A DNA stretch of 64,000 bases, taken from assembly GCA_040220875.1 (NCBI GenBank), contig JAVJVX010000005.1, positions 709,665 through 773,664 on the forward strand, in the 5' to 3' direction. The position numbers and the translations under genes were made by a program. The notes under the pieces are model-generated. The model searched no databases. It was not told the DNA's origin and saw only the letters and a program-made list of their open reading frames with translations. This DNA comes from Alphaproteobacteria bacterium. Lineage in GTDB: Bacteria; Pseudomonadota; Alphaproteobacteria; JAVJVX01. Positions 34,486 to 44,475 of the stretch are shown in pieces. Within the stretch, counting starts at the first letter, position 1. Each line of letters opens with the position of its first letter.

Positions 34486-35592
34486 ATGACAGAGGCGGGA
34501 TTTCAGAACGTGATTTTTCTCGGCATCGAGACGAGTTGCGACGAAACGGCGGCGGCGGTGGTCCGGGCGGAGATCGGTGGCGACCACACCATCGCCGAGC
34601 GGGCCGTATTGGGCGAACTGACCCTGAGCCAGTTGGCCGACCACCGCCCTTATGGCGGCGTGGTGCCCGAGATCGCCGCCCGCGCCCATCTGGTTCATCT
34701 TCAGAACCTGGTGCGCCGAACGATGGACGAGGCCAGGCTCGGCTTCGCCGATCTCGATGGCGTCGCCGCCACCTCGGGGCCGGGACTGGTGGGCGGGCTC
34801 ATGGTCGGGCTTACCCTGGCCAAGGGCGTGGCGCTCGCGGCCGGCCGTCCCTGTCTCGCCATCAACCATCTCGAGGCGCACGCCCTGTCGGCCCGGCTGA
34901 CGGAACGCGAGCTCGATTTTCCCTATCTGCTCCTGCTGGTCTCGGGCGGGCATTGCCAGATCCTGCTGGTCTCGGGCGTGGGGTCGTATCGTGTACTCGG
35001 CACCACGATCGACGATGCGGTGGGCGAGGCCTTCGACAAGGTGGCCAAGATGATGGGTCTCTCGTATCCGGGCGGTCCCGAAATCGAGCTCCGCGCGCTC
35101 AAGGGGCGGCGCCAGGCTTTCGATCTGCCGCGGCCGATGCTGGGCCGGGACGGCGCGGATTTTTCCTTCGCCGGGCTCAAGACCGCCGTGCGTCTGGCCC
35201 TGGTGCGGCGCAAGGCGGCGGGCGGCGTCACCGACGATGACATCGCGGATATGGCGGCCTCGTTCCAATCGGCCGTCGGAGACGTGCTGGGCGACCGTGT
35301 CGCGAACGCCATCCGGGCCGTGCGCGACGGCGAGCCCGCGGCCGTAGGGCTCCGCCATCTCGTCGTCGCGGGCGGCGTGGCGGCCAACGGCTTCCTGCGC
35401 AGCCGGCTTGCCGACTGCGCCGCCGCCGCCGGTCTCACCCTTCTGGCGCCGCCCCTGCGCTACTGCACCGATAATGGGGCGATGATCGCCTGGGCGGGGA
35501 TCGAACGCTTCATGCTCGGCGCCAGGGGCGACCCCGCGGCGCCGGTCCGCCCGCGCTGGCCCCTGGCCGAGATGACGGCGCCGGCCGCATGA
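34486..35592 (+). CDS. tsaD: tRNA N6-threonylcarbamoyladenosine transferase subunit
   Basis: A 368-residue member of the TsaD/Kae1 family needed for t6A37 modification of ANN-decoding tRNAs. The ATG at 34486 precedes FLGIETSCDETAAAVV. The metal-binding HLEAH motif, SGGHCQIL, GEAFDKVAKMMGL and the C-terminal GGVAANGFLR and CTDNGAMIAW are all present. A frame running 55 codons further upstream overlaps the hemC start and is not supported. It overlaps gpsA by ATGA. Confidence 0.96.
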   Translation: MTEAGFQNVIFLGIETSCDETAAAVVRAEIGGDHTIAERAVLGELTLSQLADHRPYGGVVPEIAARAHLVHLQNLVRRTMDEARLGFADLDGVAATSGPGLVGGLMVGLTLAKGVALAAGRPCLAINHLEAHALSARLTERELDFPYLLLLVSGGHCQILLVSGVGSYRVLGTTIDDAVGEAFDKVAKMMGLSYPGGPEIELRALKGRRQAFDLPRPMLGRDGADFSFAGLKTAVRLALVRRKAAGGVTDDDIADMAASFQSAVGDVLGDRVANAIRAVRDGEPAAVGLRHLVVAGGVAANGFLRSRLADCAAAAGLTLLAPPLRYCTDNGAMIAWAGIERFMLGARGDPAAPVRPRWPLAEMTAPAA

Positions 35593-36608
35593 GCGCCGTC
35601 ACGTCGCCGCTCGCCGTCATCGGCGCCGGTGCCTGGGGCACGGCGCTCGCCCAGACATTCGCGCGAACCGGCCATGAGGTCCGGCTCTGGGCGCGCGAGA
35701 CTGAAGTGGTGGCGAGCATCGCGCGCGACCGCGAAAATCCGCTCTACCTGCCCGGGCAGACGCTCGCTGAAACCATCCGGGCGAGCACCGATCTCGACGC
35801 GTCGCTGACCGGGGCCGATCTCGTCTTTCTCGTTATCCCGGCGCAATTCCTGCGCGAGACACTCGCCAAGGCGATCCCTTTCCTGAAGGACGGCGCAACG
35901 CTCATCATCTGCGCGAAGGGAATAGAAAAATCCTCGGGCGCACTGATGAGTGAAGTGGTCGGCGAGGTTGCGCCCGGTCGCGCCTTCGCCGTCATGTCGG
36001 GACCCACCTTCGCCGACGAGGTGGCGTGCGGGCTGCCCACGGCCGTGACGCTGGCGGCCGATGACCCGACGCTGGGTCACGGGTTGATCGAGCGTTTCGG
36101 CAGCCGGGCGCTGCGCCCCTATTACTGGCCCGACGTGATCGGCGCCGAGATCGGCGGCGCGATCAAGAATGTGTTCGCCATCGCCTCGGGCATTGTCATG
36201 GGCAAGGCACTTGGCGAGAATGCGCGCGCCGCGCTTCTGACGCGCGGGCTGGCTGAAATGCGCCGCCTCACGCTTGCGAAAGGCGGGCGGGCGGAAACCG
36301 TGATGGGGCTGTCGGGGCTGGGCGATCTTTCGCTCACCTGCAACAGCTCCCGTTCACGCAACACGTCCCTCGGCATCGAGATCGGCCGGGGCCGGCAGGT
36401 GGCCGATGTGCTGGGCGAACGGCGCGCCGTGACAGAAGGTGTCGACACCTCGGCCGCGGTGGTCGATCTGGCGGCGCGGCTGGGCGTCGAGATGCCCATC
36501 GCGACAAGCGTGGATGCGGTCGTCAACCGTGGGGCCGATGTCGATGATGCGATCGAGGCGCTGCTGGCCCGGCCGTTTCGCGAGGAATTCGACCGCGACA
36601 GCTTCTAA
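35589..36608 (+). CDS. gpsA: Glycerol-3-phosphate dehydrogenase [NAD(P)+]
   Basis: A 339-residue enzyme that reduces dihydroxyacetone phosphate to glycerol-3-phosphate for phospholipid synthesis. The NAD(P) loop VIGAGAWGTALAQTFA, LVIPAQFLRE, ICAKGIEK, SGPTFADEVACG and the catalytic-lysine region IGGAIKNVFAIASGI are canonical. It starts inside the tsaD stop (ATGA) and is followed four bases later by the EVE-domain gene; tsaD-gpsA-EVE is a common alphaproteobacterial order. Confidence 0.96.
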   Translation: MSAVTSPLAVIGAGAWGTALAQTFARTGHEVRLWARETEVVASIARDRENPLYLPGQTLAETIRASTDLDASLTGADLVFLVIPAQFLRETLAKAIPFLKDGATLIICAKGIEKSSGALMSEVVGEVAPGRAFAVMSGPTFADEVACGLPTAVTLAADDPTLGHGLIERFGSRALRPYYWPDVIGAEIGGAIKNVFAIASGIVMGKALGENARAALLTRGLAEMRRLTLAKGGRAETVMGLSGLGDLSLTCNSSRSRNTSLGIEIGRGRQVADVLGERRAVTEGVDTSAAVVDLAARLGVEMPIATSVDAVVNRGADVDDAIEALLARPFREEFDRDSF

Positions 36609-36612
36609 GGAC

Positions 36613-37050
36613 ATGGCCGTTTCAGGGAGACTTTCCATCGCTTACTGGATCATGAAATCAGAGCCCGAGACCTACGCCTGGGCGGAGATGGTCAGGGACA
36701 AGCGCACCCATTGGGACGGGGTGCGCAATTACCAGGCCTCGAACAACATGAAGGCGATGAAGAAGGGCGACCGCGCCTTCTTTTATCATTCGGGCAAGGA
36801 GCGGCGCATCGTGGGCGTCGTCGAGGTGGTCAGGGAATACTACCCGGATCACACGGACGAGTCGGGCCGTTTCGGCATGGTCGATGTGAAGGCGCTCATG
36901 GCGCTCGATACACCCGTGGCGCTCTCCGACATCAAGGCGGATGAGAAGCTTGGCGGTATTGCGCTGGTGCGCCAGTCACGCCTCTCGGTCTCGCCCCTCG
37001 ACGCGCGAAGCTGGAAGCGGATCTGCAGGATGGGCGGTATCGACGCCTGA
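36613..37050 (+). CDS. EVE domain protein
   Basis: A 145-residue protein made of one EVE domain, a PUA-like fold thought to bind modified bases in RNA or DNA. The family start is YWIMKSEPETYAWAEM, followed by WDGVRNYQASNNMKAMKKGD and FFYHSGKERRIVGVVEVV. The ATG at 36613 leaves a 4-base gap to gpsA; an internal ATG (MKSEPE) would remove the first conserved strand. The cellular role of stand-alone housekeeping EVE proteins is not known. Confidence 0.9.
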   Translation: MAVSGRLSIAYWIMKSEPETYAWAEMVRDKRTHWDGVRNYQASNNMKAMKKGDRAFFYHSGKERRIVGVVEVVREYYPDHTDESGRFGMVDVKALMALDTPVALSDIKADEKLGGIALVRQSRLSVSPLDARSWKRICRMGGIDA

Positions 37051-37065
37051 TCCCCGGTTGACGAA

Positions 37066-37428
37066 ATGACCCAATCGATCCGCCTTGCCAGTCTCGACGA
37101 ACTGCCGGCCGCAGGTGCGAAGGGGTTTCGCATCGATCGGGGTGACCCGGGTGACGGAGACACGCACCGCCTCATCGTCTATCGCAACGGCCCGGAGATT
37201 TATGTCTACCAAAACAGCTGCCCCCACACGGGCGGCCCGCTGGACTGGGTGCCGGACCGGTTTCTCGATATCGACAAGCGGCACTTTCTGTGTGCCACCC
37301 ATGGTGCGCTGTTTCGGCTTGCGGACGGGCACTGCGTTCATGGTCCCTGCCGCGGCGACAGTCTCACGCCGGTCGCCCATGAAATCCGTGACGGCGCGAT
37401 CTGGGTCGCGCCGCCGGAACCGGATTGA
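37066..37428 (+). CDS. Small Rieske (2Fe-2S) protein
   Basis: A 120-residue stand-alone Rieske ferredoxin-like protein. Ligands are C52-P-H54 and C76-A-T-H79 in QNSCPHTGGPLDW and FLCATHGALFR. It lacks a membrane anchor. It could transfer electrons to an oxygenase, but it is far from the Rieske oxygenases at 4.6-7.4 kb and sits with gpsA and the EVE gene, an arrangement that is common in alphaproteobacteria. Its partner is unknown. A strong bidirectional terminator follows. Confidence 0.88.
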   Translation: MTQSIRLASLDELPAAGAKGFRIDRGDPGDGDTHRLIVYRNGPEIYVYQNSCPHTGGPLDWVPDRFLDIDKRHFLCATHGALFRLADGHCVHGPCRGDSLTPVAHEIRDGAIWVAPPEPD

Positions 37429-37442
37429 CACGGGAGAAGAAA

Positions 37443-37481
37443 CGGCGGCCGGCAGGATTTGGGGGATCCCGCCGGCCGCCG
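37443..37481. terminator. Bidirectional terminator-like hairpin
   Basis: Two 16-base arms (37443-37458 and 37466-37481), beginning CGGCGGCCGGC and ending GCCGGCCGCCG, pair with one mismatch around a 7-base loop TTGGGGG. The hairpin fills the gap between the convergent Rieske-protein and chemoreceptor genes. No T-tract is present. Confidence 0.6.
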
Positions 37482-37497
37482 GCGTCGGGACGCCCGC

Positions 37498-39153
37498 CTA
37501 GAGCGCCCGGACTTCCTGAAGGAAGGACTGGACGGCCTGCTTCAGAGTTTCGGAATCCCGTGACAGCCCGGAAGCGGCCTCGAGGACCTGTCCGGCTGCG
37601 TTGCCGGTTTCGCTGGCGGCCTGATTGACGCCGCCGATATTGCTGGAGACTTCCTGCGTCCCACTCGAGGCCTGCTGGACATTCTGCGCGATCTCGTTCG
37701 TGGCCGCGCCCTGTTGTTCGACGGCCGACGCGATCGACGTGGTGACTTCACTGATCTTGGAGATGATCTCGTCGATCCCCTTGATCGCCGTGACGGCGGT
37801 CGTGGTCGCACTTTGGATATTGCCGATCTGCTGGCTGATCTCCTCGGTTGCCTGAGCCGTCTGGTTGGCGAGGCTCTTGACTTCGCTCGCGACGACGGCG
37901 AACCCCTTGCCGGCTTCGCCGGCGCGAGCCGCTTCGATGGTCGCGTTGAGGGCCAGGAGATTTGTCTGGCTGGCAATGTCATTGATGAGATCGACGACCT
38001 CGCCGATTTTCTGGGCGGCCTCGGCAAGCCCCTCGACCTCGGTATTGGTGCGCCGCGCCTCCTCGACGGCGGTGGCGGAAATTTTCGTCGATTCCGCGAC
38101 CTGGCGGCTGATTTCATTGATTGAATTTGAAAGTTGCTCCGCAGCGGCCGCGACGGTCTGGACATTGGCGGCCGCCTCCTCGGAAGCGGCGGCGACCGCG
38201 CTTGCCTGACGGGTCGTCTCTTCTGCCGTGGTCGACATACTCTCGGCCGTGGCCTGCATTTCGGTCGATGCGGACGAAACAGCTTCCACGACGGCCGAGA
38301 CGTTCGTCTCGAAATTATTGGCCAGTTCCATCTGTTTGGTGACCCTGGACCAGGTCAGCATTGGCCCCTCGTAGTTTCCTTGCTTGTCGTACATGGCCGA
38401 GACCTTGAGATCGAGCCATTCATTGCCAAGCTGGATCTTCGCCTGATGGGGCAGGTTCGCCGGATCGGCCAGGAGCTTGCGCTGATGTTCCGGGTGTTTA
38501 TGGAAAATGTCGATCGACTGGCCCATCAGCTCGGTCGCCTTGCACGGCAGGAGATGCTCGAGCTCGGCCAGCGTGTCCAGGCTGGTCTTGTTCGCGTAGT
38601 TGATTTTGAAATTGGTTTTTTCGCAGGTCAGCACGTTGATGGGCATTTGATCGACCATGTTGGCCAATCGCGCGGCCGCCTCGTCGAGTTTTACTTTTTC
38701 AGTGATGATGCTCCAGGTCAGCATCGGGCCGATGTAATTCCCGCCCCGATCAGTCATCGCCGTAACGAGCAGATCGAGAAATTCGTCGCCCAACTGAATG
38801 ATCGCCTGGTGGGGCAGGTTGGCCGGGTCGCGCAGGAGCTTGCGCTGGTGCTCCGGGTGTTTGTGGAAAATGTCGATCGACTGGCCGACGATCTCGCTGC
38901 CCTTGCAGGGCAGCAGGTCCTCGAGTGATTCGAGGGTTCGAAGGCTGGTCTGGTTGGCGAAGGTGATGGTGAAATCCTTGAGATCGCAGGTCAGGACGTT
39001 CACCGGCATGCTGTCGATCACCTGGCGCAGCCGTTCGAGCTCACCCGCCACAGAATCGGTCGCTGGCGCCTCCCCGGCCCCCTCGGAAATCAGGGCAACG
39101 TCACTCTGGTCAGTCTCCCGGCCCAGGCTGGCCCGGCTCTTAAACTTCAGCAT
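37498..39153 (-). CDS. Soluble methyl-accepting chemotaxis protein with two PAS domains
   Basis: A 551-residue cytoplasmic chemoreceptor with no signal or membrane segment and no HAMP domain. Two PAS domains lie at about residues 40-150 and 160-270. They are very similar to each other; both contain IDIFHKHPEHQRKLL and ANLPHQA, so this is a fairly recent internal duplication. The signalling domain follows (ALNATIEAARAGEAGKGFAV at the tip side and long coiled coils). PAS domains of this sort usually sense redox state, oxygen or a small ligand. The upstream -35 resembles the flagellar sigma-28 consensus, but the -10 does not. Confidence 0.92.
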   Translation of the reverse strand: MLKFKSRASLGRETDQSDVALISEGAGEAPATDSVAGELERLRQVIDSMPVNVLTCDLKDFTITFANQTSLRTLESLEDLLPCKGSEIVGQSIDIFHKHPEHQRKLLRDPANLPHQAIIQLGDEFLDLLVTAMTDRGGNYIGPMLTWSIITEKVKLDEAAARLANMVDQMPINVLTCEKTNFKINYANKTSLDTLAELEHLLPCKATELMGQSIDIFHKHPEHQRKLLADPANLPHQAKIQLGNEWLDLKVSAMYDKQGNYEGPMLTWSRVTKQMELANNFETNVSAVVEAVSSASTEMQATAESMSTTAEETTRQASAVAAASEEAAANVQTVAAAAEQLSNSINEISRQVAESTKISATAVEEARRTNTEVEGLAEAAQKIGEVVDLINDIASQTNLLALNATIEAARAGEAGKGFAVVASEVKSLANQTAQATEEISQQIGNIQSATTTAVTAIKGIDEIISKISEVTTSIASAVEQQGAATNEIAQNVQQASSGTQEVSSNIGGVNQAASETGNAAGQVLEAASGLSRDSETLKQAVQSFLQEVRAL

Positions 39154-39469
39154 CTTGAACTTCCTCTCTCAGACAGATGCCCCGGAGGGGCCTTCGACAG
39201 CACAGGGCCCCTCAGGGGCCGGTCGAGGGGATTACAACTTATACGGGTAAAACTTTAGTTAATTTATACTTCTACGAGCTGTCCCCAGGGGCGCCGGGGC
39301 GGACGGACCGGCGGCGCTAGCGGGAACCCCGCAATTTTGCTAATGACGCGGGAGCCCCCCGCCAGCGGGGGCGGCTACAACCAAGCGGGGGGCAGGGAAA
39401 TGCCGGCCAATGGCGCCGGCAGCGATCACCCCGTCATTCTGGAACAGGCCCATCAGAGGGAGGTCTCAT
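39154..39469. other. 316-base divergent intergenic region between chemoreceptor and acs genes
   Basis: No gene is seen. The region contains a 6-bp hairpin GGCCCC-TCA-GGGGCC near 39207, and an A/T-rich patch (39235-39275) that carries, on the minus strand, TAAAGTTT at 39250-39257, identical to the sigma-28 -35 consensus. It also holds a GC-rich inverted tract (about 39350-39375). Promoters for both genes must lie here. Confidence 0.45.
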
Positions 39470-41416
39470 ATGTCTGAAGCTCCGGTCTTTCCCGTGCCGG
39501 CGGCGTTCGCTGCCGATGCCCATATCAACGAAGACCGGTATTTCAGGGATTACGAAGCGTCCGTCGCCGACCCTGAGGCCTTCTGGGCGAAGGAAGGGCG
39601 GCGGATCGACTGGATCAAGCCCTACTCGAAGATCAGGGATGTCGATTTTACGGGCGACGTGCGGATCCGCTGGTTTTACGACGGGACACTCAACGTGTCC
39701 GCCAACTGCCTGGATCGGCACCTGGCAACCAGGGGTGATGACATCGCCATCATCTGGGAGGGCGACGAGCCGGACCAGGACGCGCGTATCACCTATCGCG
39801 AGCTTTACGAAAAAGTCTGCCGCCTCGCCAACGGGCTGAAGCAGCTGGGCGTCAAGAAGGGCGAGGTGGTAACCATCTACATGCCGATGATTCCGGAAGC
39901 GGCGGTGGCCATGCTCGCCTGCGCGCGGATCGGCGCGATACATTCGGTCGTGTTTGGCGGATTCTCGCCCGACTCCCTCGCAGGGCGCATTCAGGACGGC
40001 AATTCGGTTCTGGTCATCACGGCGGACGAGGGGGTGCGCGGCAGCAAGAAGGTGCCGCTCAAGAAAAATGTGGATGACGCGGTCAGGAACTGCCCCACGA
40101 TCCGCAATGTCGTGATGGTTGAACGCACGGGCGCGGACGTCAATTTCGAAGCGGACCGTGACGTCTGGTATCACGAGCTGGTAGCGGATGTGCCGGCCGA
40201 ATGCCCGCCCGAGGAAATGAACGCCGAGGACCCTCTGTTCATCCTTTACACATCGGGCTCTACCGGCAAGCCGAAGGGCGTGCTGCACACATCGGGCGGG
40301 TATATCGTCTATGCCTCGATGACCCACGAGTACGTCTTCGACTACAAGCGGGGCGAGGTGTTCTGGTGCACCGCCGATGTCGGCTGGGTGACGGGACACA
40401 GCTACATCGTCTACGGGCCGCTGGCCAACGGCGCGACCACTCTCATGTTCGAGGGGGTACCGAACTATCCCGATGTCTCGCGCTTCTGGCAGGTGGTCGA
40501 CAAGCATCAGGTGAACATCTTTTACACCGCACCCACCGCCATCCGTGCACTCGAACGCCACGGCGATGCGCCGGTGCAAAAGACCAGTCGCAAATCACTG
40601 CGCCTGCTGGGCTCGGTCGGCGAGCCGATCAACGATCAGGCCTGGCTCTGGTATTACCGGGTCGTCGGGGACGAGCGCTGCCCCGTTGTCGATACCTGGT
40701 GGCAGACGGAAACCGGCGGCATCCTGATCAGCCCGCTGCCGGGCGCCACCCGGCTCAAGCCGGGCAGCGCGACGCGTCCGCTTTTCGGGGTTCGCCCGGC
40801 GATCGTCGATAGTGACGGTCAGGAGCTCTCGGGGGCGTGCTCGGGCAATCTGTGCCTGCTGGATTCCTGGCCCGGCCAGATGCGCACCGTTTACGGTGAT
40901 CACGACCGTTTCGTGCAGACCTATTTTTCGACCTACAAGGGCAAGTATTTCACGGGCGATGGCTGCCGGCGGGACGACGACGGGTATTACTGGATCACCG
41001 GCCGGGTCGATGACGTGATCAACGTCTCGGGCCACCGGATGGGAACGGCCGAGGTGGAGAGCGCGCTGGACGCCCATCCCAAGGTGGTCGAAACCGCCGT
41101 TGTCGGCGTGCCCCACGACATCAAGGGACAGGGCATCTACGCCTATGTCACGCTGAACCTGAACGAGGAGCCGAGCGAGGAGTTGCGCGACGAATTGAAG
41201 AAATGGGTGCGCAAGGAGATCGGCCCCATCGCGGTGCCGGATGCGATCCAGTTCGCGCCGGGTCTGCCCAAGACCCGATCGGGCAAGATCATGCGGCGCA
41301 TCCTGCGCAAGATTGCCGAGAACGAGCTCGACAAGCTGGGCGATATCTCGACCCTGGCGGACCCGGGCGTGGTGGACGATCTCAAGGTCAACCGCCAGGA
41401 AGTAAACCGGGCCTGA
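39470..41416 (+). CDS. acs: Acetyl-CoA synthetase
   Basis: A 648-residue AMP-forming acetate:CoA ligase. The ATG at 39470 follows a GAGGGAGG ribosome binding site, and upstream in-frame codons are not needed. Motifs include [16 protein letters not shown] (P-loop), [10 protein letters not shown] and [20 protein letters not shown], and the C-terminal lysine in [15 protein letters not shown] that is regulated by acetylation in this family. It converts acetate to acetyl-CoA and is generally induced on acetate. Transcribed alone. Confidence 0.97.
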   Translation: MSEAPVFPVPAAFAADAHINEDRYFRDYEASVADPEAFWAKEGRRIDWIKPYSKIRDVDFTGDVRIRWFYDGTLNVSANCLDRHLATRGDDIAIIWEGDEPDQDARITYRELYEKVCRLANGLKQLGVKKGEVVTIYMPMIPEAAVAMLACARIGAIHSVVFGGFSPDSLAGRIQDGNSVLVITADEGVRGSKKVPLKKNVDDAVRNCPTIRNVVMVERTGADVNFEADRDVWYHELVADVPAECPPEEMNAEDPLFILYTSGSTGKPKGVLHTSGGYIVYASMTHEYVFDYKRGEVFWCTADVGWVTGHSYIVYGPLANGATTLMFEGVPNYPDVSRFWQVVDKHQVNIFYTAPTAIRALERHGDAPVQKTSRKSLRLLGSVGEPINDQAWLWYYRVVGDERCPVVDTWWQTETGGILISPLPGATRLKPGSATRPLFGVRPAIVDSDGQELSGACSGNLCLLDSWPGQMRTVYGDHDRFVQTYFSTYKGKYFTGDGCRRDDDGYYWITGRVDDVINVSGHRMGTAEVESALDAHPKVVETAVVGVPHDIKGQGIYAYVTLNLNEEPSEELRDELKKWVRKEIGPIAVPDAIQFAPGLPKTRSGKIMRRILRKIAENELDKLGDISTLADPGVVDDLKVNRQEVNRA

Positions 41417-41435
41417 CGTCAGACGCGCAGGGGTG

Positions 41436-41966
41436 TTACGGCGCGCTTGCGAGGGCGTCGCACCACGGGCCGCGCCCGCCGCCGTCATAGGGGCGGGCGA
41501 GTCCCTCCTCGATGAGCCGTTGGGCGATGTCGTCCCCGGCCAGGGTAAAGACCCGGGCCACGACGCGCCCGCCATACTTGCCGGGGCCGATCCGGTCCAT
41601 CACGAGACCGCCGTCGCTGAGAAGCTCACCCAGTCGCGCCCGCGCTTCCCGCGCGAGGCGGCGTTCGAATTCGCAGCGCCCATTCAGCTCCGCCGCGTCC
41701 GCACCCTCGAGGCGCACCGTGACCTCCACCTGCTGGTCGATCCAGATATGGGCGCGGACCCGCACCGTGTCACCATCGATGACACGCACGAGGTGGGCCG
41801 CGACGGGACCAAGCCCGCCTTGCTCCGCGGCCGCCATACCGGCGGTCGTTCCGGCCCCGGCGGTGACAAGGACTGTTGTCGAAAGAACGGTTGCCAGGAG
41901 ACGCCCGCAGCGCTTGCGGGCGATCCGGCCGCCGGTCGGAAAAGGGTCTGTCGGCCGTGACGCCAT
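41436..41966 (-). CDS. Exported thermonuclease (SNase)-like protein
   Basis: A 176-residue protein with a signal peptide or anchor (about residues 22-48) and a staphylococcal nuclease-like fold. RVIDGDTVRVRAHIWID, TVRLEGADAAEL and EARARLGELL fit the OB-fold nuclease core. The catalytic R-E-R set is not all easily matched: EVTVRLEGAD supplies an arginine, but the expected R-G-Y near the C-terminal half is replaced by KYGGRVVARVF. Catalysis is therefore uncertain. It is convergent with acs. Confidence 0.8.
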   Translation of the reverse strand: MASRPTDPFPTGGRIARKRCGRLLATVLSTTVLVTAGAGTTAGMAAAEQGGLGPVAAHLVRVIDGDTVRVRAHIWIDQQVEVTVRLEGADAAELNGRCEFERRLAREARARLGELLSDGGLVMDRIGPGKYGGRVVARVFTLAGDDIAQRLIEEGLARPYDGGGRGPWCDALASAP

Positions 41967-42115
41967 GCGCCGGATCCCTTGATTCGGGGCTGTCCCTTGT
42001 ACCCGCTTTGCGGGCGGGGGCAGAGTGGCCTACACAACTTAAGATTGTAAAGATAAAAGCGGCGCCGGCAGCCCGCGAGAGCCGGCTGCACAACAAATAT
42101 GGCCAGGGATTCCCG

Positions 42116-42286
42116 CTAGAAATCGATGCAGCGGCCGTCCTTCTCCCAATCACCATACCGCGTCGGATCGGGCCGAAGCTCGGCCGGCTTGTCTGCCCCG
42201 GCAAGGTCGGCCGCGCCTGACGCTGGTAGCGCCGGGGTCGCCGGCGCCGGGCGGGACGGCTTCTTCTCTTTTTCCGCTTTTGTCAT
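42116..42286 (-). CDS. DUF1674 / SDHAF4-like succinate dehydrogenase assembly factor
   Basis: A 56-residue protein. The ATG at 42286 is preferred to a start 21 codons upstream, because it begins MTKAEKEKKPSRP, as small members do. The C-terminal signature RPDPTRYGDWEKDGRCIDF is the hallmark of DUF1674, whose eukaryotic member SDHAF4/Sdh8 binds and protects flavinated SdhA. It is a single gene, opposite in orientation to rsmB. The function in bacteria is inferred from the eukaryotic homologue. Confidence 0.88.
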   Translation of the reverse strand: MTKAEKEKKPSRPAPATPALPASGAADLAGADKPAELRPDPTRYGDWEKDGRCIDF

Positions 42287-42396
42287 GGTGAGCCGAGTAT
42301 GCCACCGGTGCCTGCCGAAGGCGACCGGAGCACTCGCTCCCGGGTACACTCAAATGAACGGGTGGTTTCCCCCTGCGCCCGGACTAAAGTGCCGGC

Positions 42397-43791
42397 ATGT
42401 CCGATCCGCACCCTCCTCATTCCGCCGCCCGGACCGACGCGCCCGACAAGGCGCAGGTGACGCCCGGCGCGCGGACCGTGGCGCTCGACCTTCTCCAGGC
42501 GGTGCTGCGCAAGGGGCGCCCGCTCGACGACACTCTCGAACGCTCCAGCGCCAATACCCGTCTCGAGGCGCGCGACCGCGCATTCGCCCGGCTTCTCGCC
42601 GTCACCACGCTGCGCCGGCTGGGTCAGATCGATGCTCTCATCGCCACTTTCCTGGACCGGCCGCTAAAGGCCAATGCGCGCGATGTCGAGGATATTCTGC
42701 GGCTTGGCCTTTGCCAGTTGCTGTTTCTGGACACCCCGGCGCATGCCGCCGTGGACACATCCGTCCGTCTGGTGGCGGGGCGCGGGCATTCTTTTGCGCG
42801 GGGACTCGTCAATGCAGTACTGCGCCGGGCCGACCGTGAGGCGCGCGAACGGGTCGCGGACCAGGACGCGCCCCGGTTGAACACGCCCGACTGGCTCTGG
42901 CAAAGCTGGTGCCGATCATATGGCGAGGTGCCGAGCCGGGCCATCGCCGAGATGCACATGCGGACCCCGCCGCTCGACATCACGCTGCGCGAGCCCGAAT
43001 CCGCCGGCATCTGGGCCGAGAGGTTGGGCGGTGCGGTCTTGCCGACCGGCTCCGTCCGCCTCGCCGGTGGCGGCGCCATTTCCGACATGCCGGGCTATGA
43101 CGAAGGCGCGTGGTGGGTCCAGGATGCGGCCGCCTCCCTGCCGGCGCAACTCCTGATGAATGCGGTTCCGGCCAATCACGGCGGGTTCAGGATCGCCGAT
43201 CTCTGCGCCGCGCCGGGCGGCAAGACCGCACAGCTCGCCGCCATGACCGGCAGCCGGAACGGCGCCGAGGGCGGGGCGGAAATTCACGCCGTCGACACCT
43301 CGCCGGCCCGGCTGCGCAAGCATGACGCCAATCTCCACCGGCTTGGCCTGAAGAGCCGGACCACGGTCGCCGACGTGCTGTCCTGGCGCCCGGCCCAGGC
43401 GTTCGATGCGATCCTCCTGGATGCGCCCTGCACTGCCACCGGCACGCTGCGCCGCCATCCCGATATCGCACAGCTCAAGACACCCGATGACGTGGCGCGA
43501 CTGGCCCGGCTGCAGGAGGCCCTGCTGGCGGCGTCGGCGCACCTGGTCAAGCCGGGCGGCGTCCTCGTCTATTGCACCTGTTCGCTCGAGGCCGAGGAAG
43601 GCGTCGAACAGACCGCACGGTTCCTCGAGAAGCATCCTGCCTTCATCCGCCTGCCGGTGCGCGCGGCCGAAATAGGCGGGATCGAGGCCGCGGTTTCGGC
43701 CGAGGGCGATTTGCGCACCCTGCCCCATCACCTCGGAGAGCTGGGTGGGATGGACGGGTTTTACGCGGCCCGCTTGCGGCGCTCCGAATGA
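42397..43791 (+). CDS. rsmB: 16S rRNA (cytosine-C5) methyltransferase RsmB
   Basis: A 464-residue enzyme for m5C967 of 16S rRNA. It has an N-terminal NusB-like RNA-binding domain (about residues 25-150) and a C-terminal SAM domain. ADLCAAPGGKTAQLAAM binds SAM; DAPCTATGTLRRHPD and VYCTCSLEAEEG hold the two catalytic cysteines. It starts 18 bases upstream of rpe and the polysaccharide operon, all in one direction. Confidence 0.94.
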   Translation: MSDPHPPHSAARTDAPDKAQVTPGARTVALDLLQAVLRKGRPLDDTLERSSANTRLEARDRAFARLLAVTTLRRLGQIDALIATFLDRPLKANARDVEDILRLGLCQLLFLDTPAHAAVDTSVRLVAGRGHSFARGLVNAVLRRADREARERVADQDAPRLNTPDWLWQSWCRSYGEVPSRAIAEMHMRTPPLDITLREPESAGIWAERLGGAVLPTGSVRLAGGGAISDMPGYDEGAWWVQDAAASLPAQLLMNAVPANHGGFRIADLCAAPGGKTAQLAAMTGSRNGAEGGAEIHAVDTSPARLRKHDANLHRLGLKSRTTVADVLSWRPAQAFDAILLDAPCTATGTLRRHPDIAQLKTPDDVARLARLQEALLAASAHLVKPGGVLVYCTCSLEAEEGVEQTARFLEKHPAFIRLPVRAAEIGGIEAAVSAEGDLRTLPHHLGELGGMDGFYAARLRRSE

Positions 43792-43809
43792 CCTGATAGG
43801 AAACCCGAC

Positions 43810-44475
43810 ATGCAACAAAAACTGCGGATCGCTCCCAGTATCCTGTCGGCTGATTTTGCGCGGCTGGGCGAGGAGATCCGCGCCGTCACCGACGCCGGCG
43901 CCGACTATATCCACGTCGATGTCATGGATGGCCACTTCGTCCCCAACCTGACGATCGGACCGAGCGTCGTGCGGGCCCTGCGTTCGGCCAGCGATCTCCC
44001 CTTCGACGTGCATCTCATGATCTCGCCGGTCGATCCATATGTCGCCGCCTTTGCAGAGGCGGGGGCCGATATCATCACCGTGCACCCGGAGGCCGGGCCC
44101 CACCTGCACCGCACGCTTCAGCTTATTCGCGAACATGGCAGGAAGGCCGGCGTCGCGCTCAACCCCGCGACCCCGATTGAGATGGTGCTGCCGGTCCTCG
44201 GCGAGGTCGACCTCGTCCTCGTCATGAGCGTCAATCCGGGTTTTGGCGGACAGGCCTTCATCCCGTCCCAGATCGACAAGATCCGGGCGCTGCGCCTTGC
44301 TATCGACGCCACCGGCCGCGAGATCGACCTCGAAGTCGATGGCGGCATCAATAATGAGACGGCGCGGAGCGCTGTCGAGGCCGGCGCCGATGTGCTGGTC
44401 GCGGGCACCGCGACCTTCTCTGGTGGCCGCGAGGCCTATGCTGGCAATATCCGGCGCTTGCGTGATGTCGCGTAG
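43810..44475 (+). CDS. rpe: Ribulose-phosphate 3-epimerase
   Basis: A 221-residue TIM-barrel enzyme interconverting ribulose-5-phosphate and xylulose-5-phosphate. The motifs [40 protein letters not shown] and [12 protein letters not shown] contain the metal-binding and catalytic histidines and aspartates. AGGAAA precedes the start. It ends directly at the ATG of the heparinase-like gene. Confidence 0.96.
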   Translation: MQQKLRIAPSILSADFARLGEEIRAVTDAGADYIHVDVMDGHFVPNLTIGPSVVRALRSASDLPFDVHLMISPVDPYVAAFAEAGADIITVHPEAGPHLHRTLQLIREHGRKAGVALNPATPIEMVLPVLGEVDLVLVMSVNPGFGGQAFIPSQIDKIRALRLAIDATGREIDLEVDGGINNETARSAVEAGADVLVAGTATFSGGREAYAGNIRRLRDVA

